Positions 16,176 to 25,143 of a stretch of 64,000 nucleotides of DNA are shown here, piece after piece. Origin of the DNA: Aestuariibacter sp. (GTDB lineage: Bacteria > Pseudomonadota > Gammaproteobacteria > Enterobacterales > Alteromonadaceae); assembly GCA_017794925.1 (NCBI GenBank), contig CP051238.1, positions 4,389,021-4,453,020 of the forward strand. The letters are read 5' to 3'. The number at the start of each line of letters is the position of its first letter. Within the stretch, counting starts at the first letter, position 1. Made by a program: the position numbers and the translations under genes. The notes beneath the pieces were generated by a model. It was not told the DNA's origin. It did not search any database and saw only the letters and a program-made list of their open reading frames with translations.

Positions 16176-17132
16176 TTACTCTTGTTCCTGCTGAGAACCT
16201 GCACCCTGTGCAGGAATACGACACACGTGGCTGAAGCCATCTTCGTTCTGAATGTAGTTTTCACTCAACCAGTTCGAAATGTCATTGGCTTTGCGATAAT
16301 CATCACAAACCGCAAATACCGTTGGACCTGAACCGGAAATACCAAACGCCAGTGCGCCATTACCCATGCTATACGCTCGGGCTTCGTCAAATACCGGCAG
16401 CAGTGATTTGCGATAGGGCTCTGCAATCACATCCTGCATAACACTGGCGGCCAGCGCATAATCATCGTTGTATAACGCATGAACGAAAATACCCAATTGA
16501 CGTCCAAAGGTTAGCGTATCGGCCATCGGGACATCTTTGGGTAAAATATTACGCGCTGCAGATGTCGATACACTGATACCAGAATAGCACACCACCCAGT
16601 ACCAGCTTTTTACAACTGGCAAAGAGACGGTCACCTGGTCCTGCTGACCCGTCATTAACGTCATGCCACCCAAATAACAAGGCGCAACGTTATCGTAGTG
16701 AATACTGCCACTGATTTGCCCTTCCAACTCACCCATCATAGTCAGTAGTGTGGTTTTGTCGAACGGGCGACCAAAGTGCTCATTGAGACCGTGAAACGCT
16801 GCCACAATTGAGCTGGCACTGGAACCCAGCCCACTGCCGATAGGCAGACTTTTCAACAACGTCATATGAATGGGCGTTACTGACAGGCCTTTGGCCTGCA
16901 TGGCTTTTTCGAAATAGCGGTAACAGTCAGTGACAATGTTTTCGTCCGGGTTGGACGGTAGTTTGTGGGCAAACACGCCCGCTACTGATAGTCCGAATTC
17001 ATCCGCATCACTAACGATGACTTCATCGCCCAACAGACTCCCGTCCAGGGGCTGTAAGGCCGCGCCCAATACGTCGAATCCGAGGCTGACATTGCCTATG
17101 GATGCCGGGGCGTACGCTCTGGTTGTTTTCAT
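16176..17132 (-). CDS. thrB: Homoserine kinase
   Basis: ThrB phosphorylates L-homoserine with ATP, making the substrate of ThrC. It is a GHMP-family kinase of 318 residues from the chosen start. The ATP-binding loop is LPIGSGLGSSASSIVAA, and the C-terminal FGISGSGPTVFAV is the family's third motif. The start at 17132 gives MKTTRAYAPASIGNVSLGFD, the expected N-terminus, with GAGAG eight bases upstream; a TTG at 17147 would add five residues. It is 21 bases behind thrA, within the operon controlled by the leader at 19.7 kb. Confidence 0.96.
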   Translation of the reverse strand: MKTTRAYAPASIGNVSLGFDVLGAALQPLDGSLLGDEVIVSDADEFGLSVAGVFAHKLPSNPDENIVTDCYRYFEKAMQAKGLSVTPIHMTLLKSLPIGSGLGSSASSIVAAFHGLNEHFGRPFDKTTLLTMMGELEGQISGSIHYDNVAPCYLGGMTLMTGQQDQVTVSLPVVKSWYWVVCYSGISVSTSAARNILPKDVPMADTLTFGRQLGIFVHALYNDDYALAASVMQDVIAEPYRKSLLPVFDEARAYSMGNGALAFGISGSGPTVFAVCDDYRKANDISNWLSENYIQNEDGFSHVCRIPAQGAGSQQEQE

Positions 17133-17153
17133 GTTTGCTGCTCTCAAAACCGA

Positions 17154-19619
17154 TTAATGTGCATTCTGCTTCCACGGCATCGTGCGAAGAATATCGGCAA
17201 ATACCCCTGCGGCTGTTACGGTCGCGCCCGCGCCATAACCCCGAATAACATAAGGGATAGGATTATAATAATCACTGTGAATCGCCAGGGCGTTTTCACC
17301 GTCTTTTACTGCTGCCAAGGGGTGAGAAACCGGTACCGCCTTGATCATTACTTTACATTTGTTCCCTTCAATGGAACCGATGTATCTGAGTACTTTACCT
17401 TCTGCTTTCGCGTTGGCAACCCGCTCTGAAAATTCAGCATCCAGTTGTGGTAACTGTTCCATGAACGTAGCGATATCGCAATCTTCAGCAAAGCCTTTCG
17501 GTAACACCGACTCAATTTCAATGTCTTCGAGTTCTAGTTCCAGGTCTGCTTCCCTGGCCATAATCAACAGCTTACGCGCTACATCCATACCGCTTAGGTC
17601 ATCGCGAGGGTCCGGTTCGGTAAAACCATTTTCCTTGGCAGTACCTGTTGCTTCAGACAGGCTCATACCTTCTTCAAGCTTACCAAACACATAAGACAAG
17701 CTGCCCGACAAAATACCTTCAAAACGGTGCAGAACGTCACCCGCTATAAACAGCTTTTGCAGGTTGTCGATAACCGGCAGGCCTGCGCCTACGGTGGTTT
17801 CGTACAGGTACTGACGGTTAGTTTGCAATGCGGTATTACGTAATTTTTTATAGTAAGCCAGCGTGTCGGTATTGGCTTTTTTGTTCGGCGTTACCACGTG
17901 GAAGCCATTTTCCATCATATCTACATACTGGCTGGCAATAGCCGCGTTACTGGTACAATCAACGATAACAGGATTGACCAGCGCATTGCTATTAACGAAG
18001 TCGTGCAGACGCTCTACAGAGAACTGGTCCTTTGCATCCGCTAACTCAGCTTTCCAGTCACCTGCCAGGTCGATACCCTGACTATTCAGCAATAATTTAC
18101 GGCTATTCGCTATACCGTAAACGCGTGCCTGAATATTGCGACCCAATAACGTAGGTTGCTGCTTTTCAATCTGCGCCAGCAATTCAGCACCGACGACACC
18201 GCAACCAATCAGGAAAATATCGATAGTGTGACGGTCTGAGAAGAAGTTCTGGTGAATCACTTTTACCGCTTTCTTGGCGCGCTTGGCTTCAATAACAGTA
18301 GAAATGGAGCGCTCTGATGAGCCCTGCGCAATAGCGATGTTGTTCACCCGAGCCTGAGACAAGGCGTTGAAGAAGCGTGCAGCCAACCCTTTTGTGTGAC
18401 GCATGCCGTCACCCACCAACGTCACAATAGCCAGGTCATGACGCACTTCGATAGGGTCAAGCAGTTGGTTTTGTAATTCCAGCGCAAAAGCGTCTTCCAG
18501 CAAGGTTTGCGCACGCTGTGCATCTTTACTGTGGATACAGAAGCTAATCGAGTACTCTGAGCTGGATTGCGTGATCAAACTGATAGAGATGTGCGCATTA
18601 GACATGACCTCAAACACGCGGCTGGCCATACCCACCATGCCTTTCATACCCGGACCTGCCACATTGAACATAGCAATATTGTCGAGCTGTGAAATGCCTT
18701 TTACGCTGGTCCACTGAGTGCTGGCTTCATTGCTGATTAAAGTACCCGGCGCGCTGGGGTTGAGGGTATTTTTGATTAAGCAAGGGATATGGTGCTGGGC
18801 AATCGGGCCGATGGTTTTAGGGTGCAGTACTTTGGCGCCGAAATACGACAGCTCCATGGCTTCCTGATAAGTCAGCTTATCGAGCAATACCGCACCCTCC
18901 ACCTGGTTCGGATCAGCATTGTACACACCGTCAACATCGGTCCAGATCTCGCAGCACTCCGCGTCGATACAGGCCGCCAGTACTGCAGCAGAATAGTCTG
19001 AGCCGTTGCGGCCTAAAGTGACTTTTTCGCCGGCTTCATTTGCCGCTACAAAACCCGGCATGATGATCAGCTGACTGCCATCAGTGTTTACATCGCTGAA
19101 GCGCGCTTTACTCAATGCTACGTCTGCGATGCTGTCCAGATAATCCCCTTCAGCCAGGACATATTTAACCGGGTCAATAATGGTGTTACTTATTCCCTGA
19201 GCAGACAAGATTCCGCTGAACAAATTGACGCTGATATACTCACCCAGGCTCATAATGCTAGCGGTTACCGGGTCCGGAGAGCAGCCTAACAATGCAATAC
19301 CTTGCAGTTGTTTATTTAACGCGCTCAGGTTCGTTGCGATGAAATCGCTAATGCGTGCAAACTCGAAACCATCAAGTTGCGCATTCAGTTCTTCCGCAAT
19401 GCCGTTTACTTTCTTATCGAGTTCCGCAAACAGTGCACTGTAATCTTCACCTGCTGCAGCCTGGTCACACAAAGCACCAAGCGCATTGGTTACACCCTTT
19501 GGAGCAGACAAGACCACAGCAGCACCGCTTGCCTGGTGAATGGTCGTGCTAATCTCGGTCACCCGCATGTAACGCTTTGCATCGGCCAGAGATGAACCAC
19601 CAAACTTTAAGACTTTCAT
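17154..19619 (-). CDS. thrA: Bifunctional aspartokinase I / homoserine dehydrogenase I
   Basis: ThrA carries out the first and third steps from aspartate to threonine. It has 821 residues, the size of the E. coli enzyme. The aspartokinase half opens MKVLKFGGSSLADAKRY and contains LGRNGSDYSAAVLA. Two ACT-type regulatory segments follow (around 320-460) and should mediate threonine inhibition. The homoserine dehydrogenase half starts near 465 with the NAD(P) loop GCGVVGAEL and includes KANTDTLAYY and GLPVIDNLQKL, with the catalytic lysine region near the end of the substrate domain. It is the first structural gene after an attenuator and AGGAG lies before the ATG. Confidence 0.97.
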   Translation of the reverse strand: MKVLKFGGSSLADAKRYMRVTEISTTIHQASGAAVVLSAPKGVTNALGALCDQAAAGEDYSALFAELDKKVNGIAEELNAQLDGFEFARISDFIATNLSALNKQLQGIALLGCSPDPVTASIMSLGEYISVNLFSGILSAQGISNTIIDPVKYVLAEGDYLDSIADVALSKARFSDVNTDGSQLIIMPGFVAANEAGEKVTLGRNGSDYSAAVLAACIDAECCEIWTDVDGVYNADPNQVEGAVLLDKLTYQEAMELSYFGAKVLHPKTIGPIAQHHIPCLIKNTLNPSAPGTLISNEASTQWTSVKGISQLDNIAMFNVAGPGMKGMVGMASRVFEVMSNAHISISLITQSSSEYSISFCIHSKDAQRAQTLLEDAFALELQNQLLDPIEVRHDLAIVTLVGDGMRHTKGLAARFFNALSQARVNNIAIAQGSSERSISTVIEAKRAKKAVKVIHQNFFSDRHTIDIFLIGCGVVGAELLAQIEKQQPTLLGRNIQARVYGIANSRKLLLNSQGIDLAGDWKAELADAKDQFSVERLHDFVNSNALVNPVIVDCTSNAAIASQYVDMMENGFHVVTPNKKANTDTLAYYKKLRNTALQTNRQYLYETTVGAGLPVIDNLQKLFIAGDVLHRFEGILSGSLSYVFGKLEEGMSLSEATGTAKENGFTEPDPRDDLSGMDVARKLLIMAREADLELELEDIEIESVLPKGFAEDCDIATFMEQLPQLDAEFSERVANAKAEGKVLRYIGSIEGNKCKVMIKAVPVSHPLAAVKDGENALAIHSDYYNPIPYVIRGYGAGATVTAAGVFADILRTMPWKQNAH

Positions 19620-19674
19620 TGAATGCTCCTTGACTGCATTGTGTTGTGGGCTTGTTTGCCCCTTTTGTTACCGC

Positions 19675-19707
19675 AAAAAAAAACCCGCTCTTTTCAGGGC
19701 GGGCTTT
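19675..19707 (-). terminator. Attenuator terminator of the thr operon
   Basis: Read on the minus strand, a GC-rich stem (CCCGCCC with GAGCGGG, loop of six) is followed by nine T residues. It lies between the leader peptide and thrA, 24 bases after the leader stop, which is the position and form of a transcription attenuator. Confidence 0.85.
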
Positions 19708-19730
19708 CGTTGTCTGTTTGCTTACGCGCA

Positions 19731-19796
19731 CTAGCCAGCGACCGCCCTCCAAGAGGTGGTAATAATCATGCCGGTGGTGCTAATCATCGTCTTCAT
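19731..19796 (-). CDS. thrL: thr operon leader peptide
   Basis: A 21-residue reading frame just upstream of the attenuator on the minus strand. It begins MKTMISTTGMIITT and ends WRAVAG, with five threonine and three isoleucine codons among 21. This matches the logic of E. coli ThrL, in which scarce threonyl- or isoleucyl-tRNA stalls the ribosome and prevents formation of the terminator. The ribosome site is poor. The control Thr/Ile codons are spread through positions 3-14, with pairs at 7-8, 11-12 and 13-14. It is too short for routine gene finders. No other reading frame fits this slot better. Confidence 0.85.
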   Translation of the reverse strand: MKTMISTTGMIITTSWRAVAG

Positions 19797-19811
19797 GCGT
19801 TCAATTTGCCG

Positions 19812-19831
19812 TATAGACGTCTATATGTCAA
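19812..19831 (-). promoter_or_regulatory. TTGACA hexamer abutting a 14-base perfect palindrome upstream of thrL
   Basis: On the minus strand TTGACA (19826-19831) is followed directly by the palindrome TATAGACGTCTATA (19812-19825). A -10 at normal spacing would be CAAATT, which is poor, and would make thrL nearly leaderless. The palindrome may be an operator. Confidence 0.4.
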
Positions 19832-19898
19832 CAGGCTTTGCGCATTTTTCAGACCGTTCCGTTGCCTTTATGGCCGGAATCTTCATATTTGGGCGCGC

Positions 19899-19907
19899 AT
19901 AATAGCA
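19899..19907 (-). promoter_or_regulatory. Candidate extended -10 of the thr operon
   Basis: TGCTATTAT on the minus strand fits the extended -10 form TGnTATnnT. No good -35 lies upstream. The following bases are GC-rich (GCGCGCCC). Transcription would start about 95 bases before thrL. Confidence 0.35.
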
Positions 19908-19950
19908 CGTAAACGCCTTGTTCGACTAGGGGTCCACAGAGTAAATAACA

Positions 19951-19982
19951 AAAAGGGGCGTCACTAAAGTTTCGCCCCTTTT
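19951..19982 (-). terminator. Terminator after the PepSY gene
   Basis: AAAAGGGGCG pairs with CGCCCCTTTT over ten bases around a 12-base loop. It sits 22 bases beyond the stop of the minus-strand PepSY gene and has T-rich flanks on both strands. Confidence 0.85.
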
Positions 19983-20004
19983 CCAATACGACTTTACAAT
20001 GACG

Positions 20005-20523
20005 TTATGAGCCGAACAGGACCATTAACACCATAAAAACAAAACCTACACCGGCTATTTTAAGCCCGTTTTTGTAAGGCAGTGCTTTAGGTATAAACAT
20101 CAGAAAAGCGGAAATCACGAAAAACAACAGCGCCACGCCAAATGCGATATTCACAAAAAAGAGAGGGCTGTTTGTCGTCGCCTTGTGCAACTTCACCATT
20201 TTTGCCAGTGGTGCCGGATAGTCTTTCAGGGTATAAACCACTTCGCCATTTTGTTTGTTATATTCGCCTTGACGAAACATCACTTTCTCGCTGTTCTCTT
20301 CTACAACAGCAAAACCCTTAATACGAAGCTGCTCACCCAGGCCCTGGCCACTCAAGCCACTCTCTAGCTGACGTTCATAAGTGTTTTCGTATTTTAGAAA
20401 ATCGGTGGTTCTGAAAATCAACAACACACCACTGAGCGCATAGACCGCCATGATGCCCGCCAGAAAAAAACCAATCCAGCGATGGTATTGTCGAAAACTA
20501 TTATGAAACTTTGGTGAAGCCAT
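20005..20523 (-). CDS. PepSY-associated membrane protein
   Basis: A 172-residue inner-membrane protein with three hydrophobic helices: one near the N-terminus (WIGFFLAGIMAVYALSGVLLIF) and two at the C-terminus (VNIAFGVALLFFVISAFLMF and IAGVGFVFMVLMVLF). The first helix carries the HRWIGFF motif of PepSY-TM proteins, which often accompany iron or copper reductases and siderophore uptake. Between the helices lies a ~85-residue outer domain. The ATG at 20523 is preferred over that at 20535, because GAGG falls six bases upstream. It ends in a terminator and has no operon partner, so the redox or metal link is inference. Confidence 0.75.
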   Translation of the reverse strand: MASPKFHNSFRQYHRWIGFFLAGIMAVYALSGVLLIFRTTDFLKYENTYERQLESGLSGQGLGEQLRIKGFAVVEENSEKVMFRQGEYNKQNGEVVYTLKDYPAPLAKMVKLHKATTNSPLFFVNIAFGVALLFFVISAFLMFIPKALPYKNGLKIAGVGFVFMVLMVLFGS

Positions 20524-20627
20524 GTTCTTCCTCATGATTAAATTTTGGATTATTTTGCCGAAAAAAGGGATGTGAATACAGCGAATTAACGTTTCTTAAC
20601 CTTTCTCTGAACGGTTCCGTCTGTTCT

Positions 20628-22685
20628 TCAGTGGAATTTGCGCTCTGACACCTGCAATAACGTATTGCGAATATCGTCTGCTGACATCGGTTTTGTCAAA
20701 AAGGCATTCATGCCAGCGTTAAAGCACGCCTGTCGGTTTTCGTTGGTTGTGTTTGCCGTCATAGCAATAATCGTCAGCGTCTTGTAGTCGAGGCCTAATT
20801 CACGGCGAATTTGGCGCGTTGCCTCAAAGCCATCCATGACGTCCATTTCACAATCCATAAACACAACATTGTAGTCGTTACATTGCCTAAGGGTTTTAAC
20901 CGCATCCCGACCATTTACAGCATAATCCGCGGTTAAATTCAGTTCAGACAACATGGCTTCCATCACAATACGGTTTATTTCGTTGTCTTCCACCACCAGT
21001 ACTTTTAAATGTTGAAGCTGAGCAATGACTGGCAGTTCGAGGGTTCGCTGCGGGGGCGGGATTTCTGACTCTGAACAGGGAAATTTCAATGACACCGTAA
21101 ACTCCGATCCAGCCCCTGGATGACTGTGCACGTTTATGTCACCATGCATTGCCTGACACAACTCTTTCACGATAGCCAAACCCAAACCTGTACCGGCATT
21201 TGCCTGACTGTCGAATTGTTGGAAGGGTTTAAAGATTCGCGATGTTTGTTCTCGCGTCATCCCCTTCCCGGTGTCAGCAATTCTCGCAACCAGTTCAACC
21301 ATAGCACCGGTTTGAATCGTGGTCAGTGTCACTTTAATGTGTCCGCCAAACGTGAAGCGCAATGCGTTATTCAGTATATTCGTAAACACTTGCTTAACCC
21401 GAACCTGATCGGCCTCAACCCCGTCCTGCTGACAAAAATGCGTCTCAAACTCCAGGCGTATTCCCTGCTTTTCACATAACGGTAAATACAGTGATTTCAA
21501 ATCTTCAAATACTCTGGATAACGAAACAGGTGAGGGCTCAATCAATAACTCGCCGTTGTCTATTTTAGAATAATCCAGTACATCGTTAATTAAACGTACC
21601 AGCGTGTCAGAGCTCTGCATAGCAATCGCTATTTTTGTTTCCAGGATGTCTTTATCAAGACCTGAATGAATGGTTTGCAGCATACCTGAAATGCCGTTTA
21701 TTGGTGTGCGAAGCTCGTGACTGATTTTGGCAATCAATTGGCTACGGGCCAGTAATAGCGTTTCGGCCTCTTGCTTTTTAACCGCCAATTGATTGCGATT
21801 AGTGACTTCGGTGTGAATATCCTGAAAGGCACCAAACAACCGAACACAGCGGCCATTTTCAAACTCTGCTTCGCCTAAAGCGGCAACCCACCGCTCTTTG
21901 CCAGAATGCGTGATCAATCGCACTTCCAGATTCCATGGCATGCCTTTTTCTAACGCAGCCTCAACGGCAGACAAGATACTGTCTCTGTCGTTGCCTTCTT
22001 TGTAGAAATCAATCGCCGTTTCCAGATTAGGCTCAAAGTGATCGGGTACTTCGTGAATAGCCCTCGTTTGATCACTCCAGTAAACGCTGCCGGATTGCAC
22101 ATCCACTTCCCAGAAACCAATATTGGCTAATCGCTGCATCGAACGCAAAGAATTCAGTCTTCTGCGCTTCCATAGCAAACTTTCGTCCCTGGTGAGGGCG
22201 GTTTCAATAACGGCTGCAACCGTTTTTATCAGCGCAATGTCATCCTGATTTAAAACGTCTTGTTGCTCAGTGGTAAACAGAAAAAATAAGGTGCGGGGCA
22301 GCTTGCCCTGGCTAAAAATGGGTGCCCCTAAGTAGGTGTGTATTGCGAATAGATCCACAAAAGGATGATTCGCCACTTCCGAATTTTTACAATTATCGTA
22401 GTAAGTCAGTTCGCCACTCTGAATCGGCTTGTTACATAACACGTCCGCTACGGGAAGTGTCACGCCAGCTTCAAAAGTCAAACCCGGGGCCTGGCTAACG
22501 CTGTGAAGTCGATAAAGAGAAGGATCGATCTCATCAAGCCCACCATACCCGACAGCATCCGCCCCAAAAGTGCCCCGACACACTTCCAGTAACCGGTCTA
22601 TCATCTCTGGCGTTGCGATTGACTGATCTGAGGAAATGTCGAGAATTGTTTTGTAAATGAGTGGATTACGGCGCTCAAACTGCAT
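20628..22685 (-). CDS. Soluble GAF-PAS hybrid sensor histidine kinase
   Basis: A 685-residue hybrid kinase without membrane segments, so cytoplasmic. Order: GAF-like domain (~10-165), PAS with PAC (~183-295), HisKA with H323 in AKISHELRTP, HATPase with N436/N440, DTGKGM at 471-476 and GTGLGLAI at 498-505, then a receiver (~560-680) with phosphoacceptor D611 and K665. There is no Hpt domain, so phosphate must pass to a separate Hpt protein. The closest candidate is the Hpt tail of the kinase at 25144. It is 51 bases after the REC-PAS-GGDEF-EAL gene on the same strand and probably co-transcribed. The ligand is unknown. Confidence 0.92.
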   Translation of the reverse strand: MQFERRNPLIYKTILDISSDQSIATPEMIDRLLEVCRGTFGADAVGYGGLDEIDPSLYRLHSVSQAPGLTFEAGVTLPVADVLCNKPIQSGELTYYDNCKNSEVANHPFVDLFAIHTYLGAPIFSQGKLPRTLFFLFTTEQQDVLNQDDIALIKTVAAVIETALTRDESLLWKRRRLNSLRSMQRLANIGFWEVDVQSGSVYWSDQTRAIHEVPDHFEPNLETAIDFYKEGNDRDSILSAVEAALEKGMPWNLEVRLITHSGKERWVAALGEAEFENGRCVRLFGAFQDIHTEVTNRNQLAVKKQEAETLLLARSQLIAKISHELRTPINGISGMLQTIHSGLDKDILETKIAIAMQSSDTLVRLINDVLDYSKIDNGELLIEPSPVSLSRVFEDLKSLYLPLCEKQGIRLEFETHFCQQDGVEADQVRVKQVFTNILNNALRFTFGGHIKVTLTTIQTGAMVELVARIADTGKGMTREQTSRIFKPFQQFDSQANAGTGLGLAIVKELCQAMHGDINVHSHPGAGSEFTVSLKFPCSESEIPPPQRTLELPVIAQLQHLKVLVVEDNEINRIVMEAMLSELNLTADYAVNGRDAVKTLRQCNDYNVVFMDCEMDVMDGFEATRQIRRELGLDYKTLTIIAMTANTTNENRQACFNAGMNAFLTKPMSADDIRNTLLQVSERKFH

Positions 22686-22736
22686 ATGGCTTACCGGCTT
22701 ACGACCAAATGACTTTTTCTTATTAACATTTTTGTA

Positions 22737-24839
22737 TCATACCATTTGTGACGAATTAGCCAATAGAGAAAAAAAATCGTTCTCATTTAATGGGCGACTA
22801 AAGTAATACCCCTGCCCCTCCTCACAGCCTAATTGCTTGAGCGCTTGCCAATGTTCCTCGGTTTCTATCCCTTCCCCCACCAGCTTAAGATTCAAAGAAT
22901 GGGCAAGATGCACAATAACATCCACTATATTTTTTGCCTGTTCATCCGTAAGCATATCAATGACGAATGAGCGATCTATCTTTAATACATCCAGCGGAAA
23001 TGTTCTCAAATAACTCAGGCTCGAATAGCCTGTTCCAAAATCATCGAGCGCAATAGATACACCCAGGTCAGAGAGTTTACGCAAAACTTCACGGGTCTCA
23101 GCGAAATCCGTCATTAGCGCCGACTCTGTGACTTCAATTTCTATTAAATGACTAGGCAAGGCGGCTTCGTTTAGCATTCGCTCAACTTGTTCACAGATAT
23201 CGCTTTCATGAAATTGTTGCGCCGCAATGTTCACCGCTATCTTAGTCCCCTTCCCTTGTTCGTAAAGCTTCTTGGCGGTTTGGATACTCTTGTAGAGTAC
23301 CTGTCTGCCAAGCTCATGTATTAAGCCAGACTCCTCAGCAAACTCAATAAATCTGTCCGGAGGGACAATGCTGCCGTCTTCTGCTGCGAGCCTCACGAGA
23401 GCCTCAGCCCCCGAGACTTCCCCACTGTTTAGATCAAATTTAGGCTGAAATTGAACTATCAGTGACTCTTCTTCCAGTGCGCTGCGTAGTAATTTTTCTA
23501 TTTGCACCCGCTCGTTCAATGCCAGTTGCAAGTTGGTGGAGAAGTAACAATACCGGTTTTTACCTGTTGTTTTTGCCCGGTACATTGCAGTATCCGCATG
23601 TCGCATCAATTCTTCGGCACTGCCCGAATCTGAGGGATAAAAACTAATGCCAATGCTGACACTGAGATTGTGTTCATCACCGGCAATGGAAAACGGCTCC
23701 TGTATGGTGTAGATAATGTTAAGTGCGGTTACGTCGGTGACATTGGCTGATTTAATTTCCGGGAGCATCACCACAAACTCATCTCCGCCAACACGAGCGA
23801 CCGTGCTCTCAGTATCACACAAGTGTTCTAATCGCTGCGCCACCTGGGTAATAATCATATCGCCCACCGTATGCCCTATGGCATCGTTGAGATACTTAAA
23901 ATTATCAATATCGATTAGCAATAATGCGAGGGATTTTTTGGTTAACCTTGCTCTTGCAATACTTTGTAATACACGGTCATGTAACAGCATCCGGTTTGGC
24001 AAGCCAGTTAGCTGGTCGTGATTAGCCAGGTGTGTCATTTGCGTCGCCAGCGCTATCGACTCTGTCACATCCTGAAATACAATCACGCTGCCAATCAGGT
24101 TTTGCTTGATATCTCGAATCGGCGCAGCGGTATCTTCAACCCTGTATTCTCTGCCCATGCGATTAGTGAGTTTGGCATTTAATGCCATTGCCACGGTCCG
24201 CTGTTCTTTCAGCGCTATTTCAATCGGATTGGGAAGGACCTGATTCGTAGTCGCATCGGTTATAGCCATGACATCAGTGATGTACAATCCTAATGCTGAG
24301 TCTTTATGCCAGCCGGTCAGACGCTGTGCGACCGGGTTAATGAAGGTCACATTCCCCTTGACATCCGTGGCGATAACCCCGTCAGCGATGGAGTTCAATA
24401 TCACTTTTAAATATTGGCGCTCGTCTTCGACCTGCTGTCTGGCTCGCAACACGGCCTGTTCATGACGCTTAATTTGCAGATGGTTATTTACCCTTGCCCG
24501 GCACAAGGTCAAATCGAATGGTTTGGTTATGAAATCGATACCGCCAGTTTCCAGCGCTTTACGTTCAGTTTCATAGTCATGATGAGAGGTGATAAATATA
24601 ATGGATGGACTTTTAATGTAAGCATTGCTTTTTATTTGCTGACAAACTTCAAACCCGCTCAAACCCGGAAGCTCGATATCAAGCAAAACAATATCTGGCT
24701 GAATAACGGCGACCAGTGAAAGCCCTTCTTCTCCGGTACTTGCGGTTTCAATACTGGCTAAATCTTCAAGGCCACTTGCCAGTACAGCCAGTGCGCCTGG
24801 ATCGTCATCAATAACCACTATTTTAAGTGCGTCATCCAT
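22737..24839 (-). CDS. REC-PAS-GGDEF-EAL c-di-GMP response regulator
   Basis: A 700-residue response regulator that can make and degrade c-di-GMP. Receiver (~5-120) with D54 and K107; PAS (~143-262); GGDEF domain with intact GGDEF at 351-355; EAL domain (~445-690) with EALVR at 479, N537, E569, DDFGTGYSS at 599-607, K620 and E656. All phosphodiesterase metal ligands appear present. The product-inhibition RxxD site is absent: the four residues at the right spacing are DTES. Net activity may be set by phosphorylation. It lies upstream of the soluble hybrid kinase and divergent from the Cache-type kinase, both plausible partners. Confidence 0.93.
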   Translation of the reverse strand: MDDALKIVVIDDDPGALAVLASGLEDLASIETASTGEEGLSLVAVIQPDIVLLDIELPGLSGFEVCQQIKSNAYIKSPSIIFITSHHDYETERKALETGGIDFITKPFDLTLCRARVNNHLQIKRHEQAVLRARQQVEDERQYLKVILNSIADGVIATDVKGNVTFINPVAQRLTGWHKDSALGLYITDVMAITDATTNQVLPNPIEIALKEQRTVAMALNAKLTNRMGREYRVEDTAAPIRDIKQNLIGSVIVFQDVTESIALATQMTHLANHDQLTGLPNRMLLHDRVLQSIARARLTKKSLALLLIDIDNFKYLNDAIGHTVGDMIITQVAQRLEHLCDTESTVARVGGDEFVVMLPEIKSANVTDVTALNIIYTIQEPFSIAGDEHNLSVSIGISFYPSDSGSAEELMRHADTAMYRAKTTGKNRYCYFSTNLQLALNERVQIEKLLRSALEEESLIVQFQPKFDLNSGEVSGAEALVRLAAEDGSIVPPDRFIEFAEESGLIHELGRQVLYKSIQTAKKLYEQGKGTKIAVNIAAQQFHESDICEQVERMLNEAALPSHLIEIEVTESALMTDFAETREVLRKLSDLGVSIALDDFGTGYSSLSYLRTFPLDVLKIDRSFVIDMLTDEQAKNIVDVIVHLAHSLNLKLVGEGIETEEHWQALKQLGCEEGQGYYFSRPLNENDFFSLLANSSQMV

Positions 24840-25053
24840 TCGTCAGTACCTCCGACTTCGACTTCTACTAATGGAAAATTATTATTGAAAAATAAAATGC
24901 AGGGAGAGCACTCACGCCATTGAGATAAGTCGGATGTAAAACTTGAGTTAAAAATAAGTTAAACATTAGATAATTACCTATACTGATAATTAGGAGTCGG
25001 CTGTTTTTTCAATGAACACCGTTACGCATTAAACGCGTTAACATGCGGCGTTT

Positions 25054-25067
25054 GTTTACTCGTAAAC
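25054..25067. promoter_or_regulatory. GTTTAC-TC-GTAAAC inverted repeat in the divergent kinase promoter
   Basis: A six-base perfect inverted repeat with a two-base centre lies 77 bases before the chosen start of the membrane hybrid kinase, in the ~300-base gap shared with the divergent response-regulator gene. The rest of this gap is AT-rich, and I found no clear promoter hexamers. Confidence 0.3.
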
Positions 25068-25143
25068 CAGCATCTTGATTTCAGTATAGGTGAAAGAGCA
25101 TTTTTCACTATTTTTTGTGACGACTTTCTGTAGTGGGATTGAT

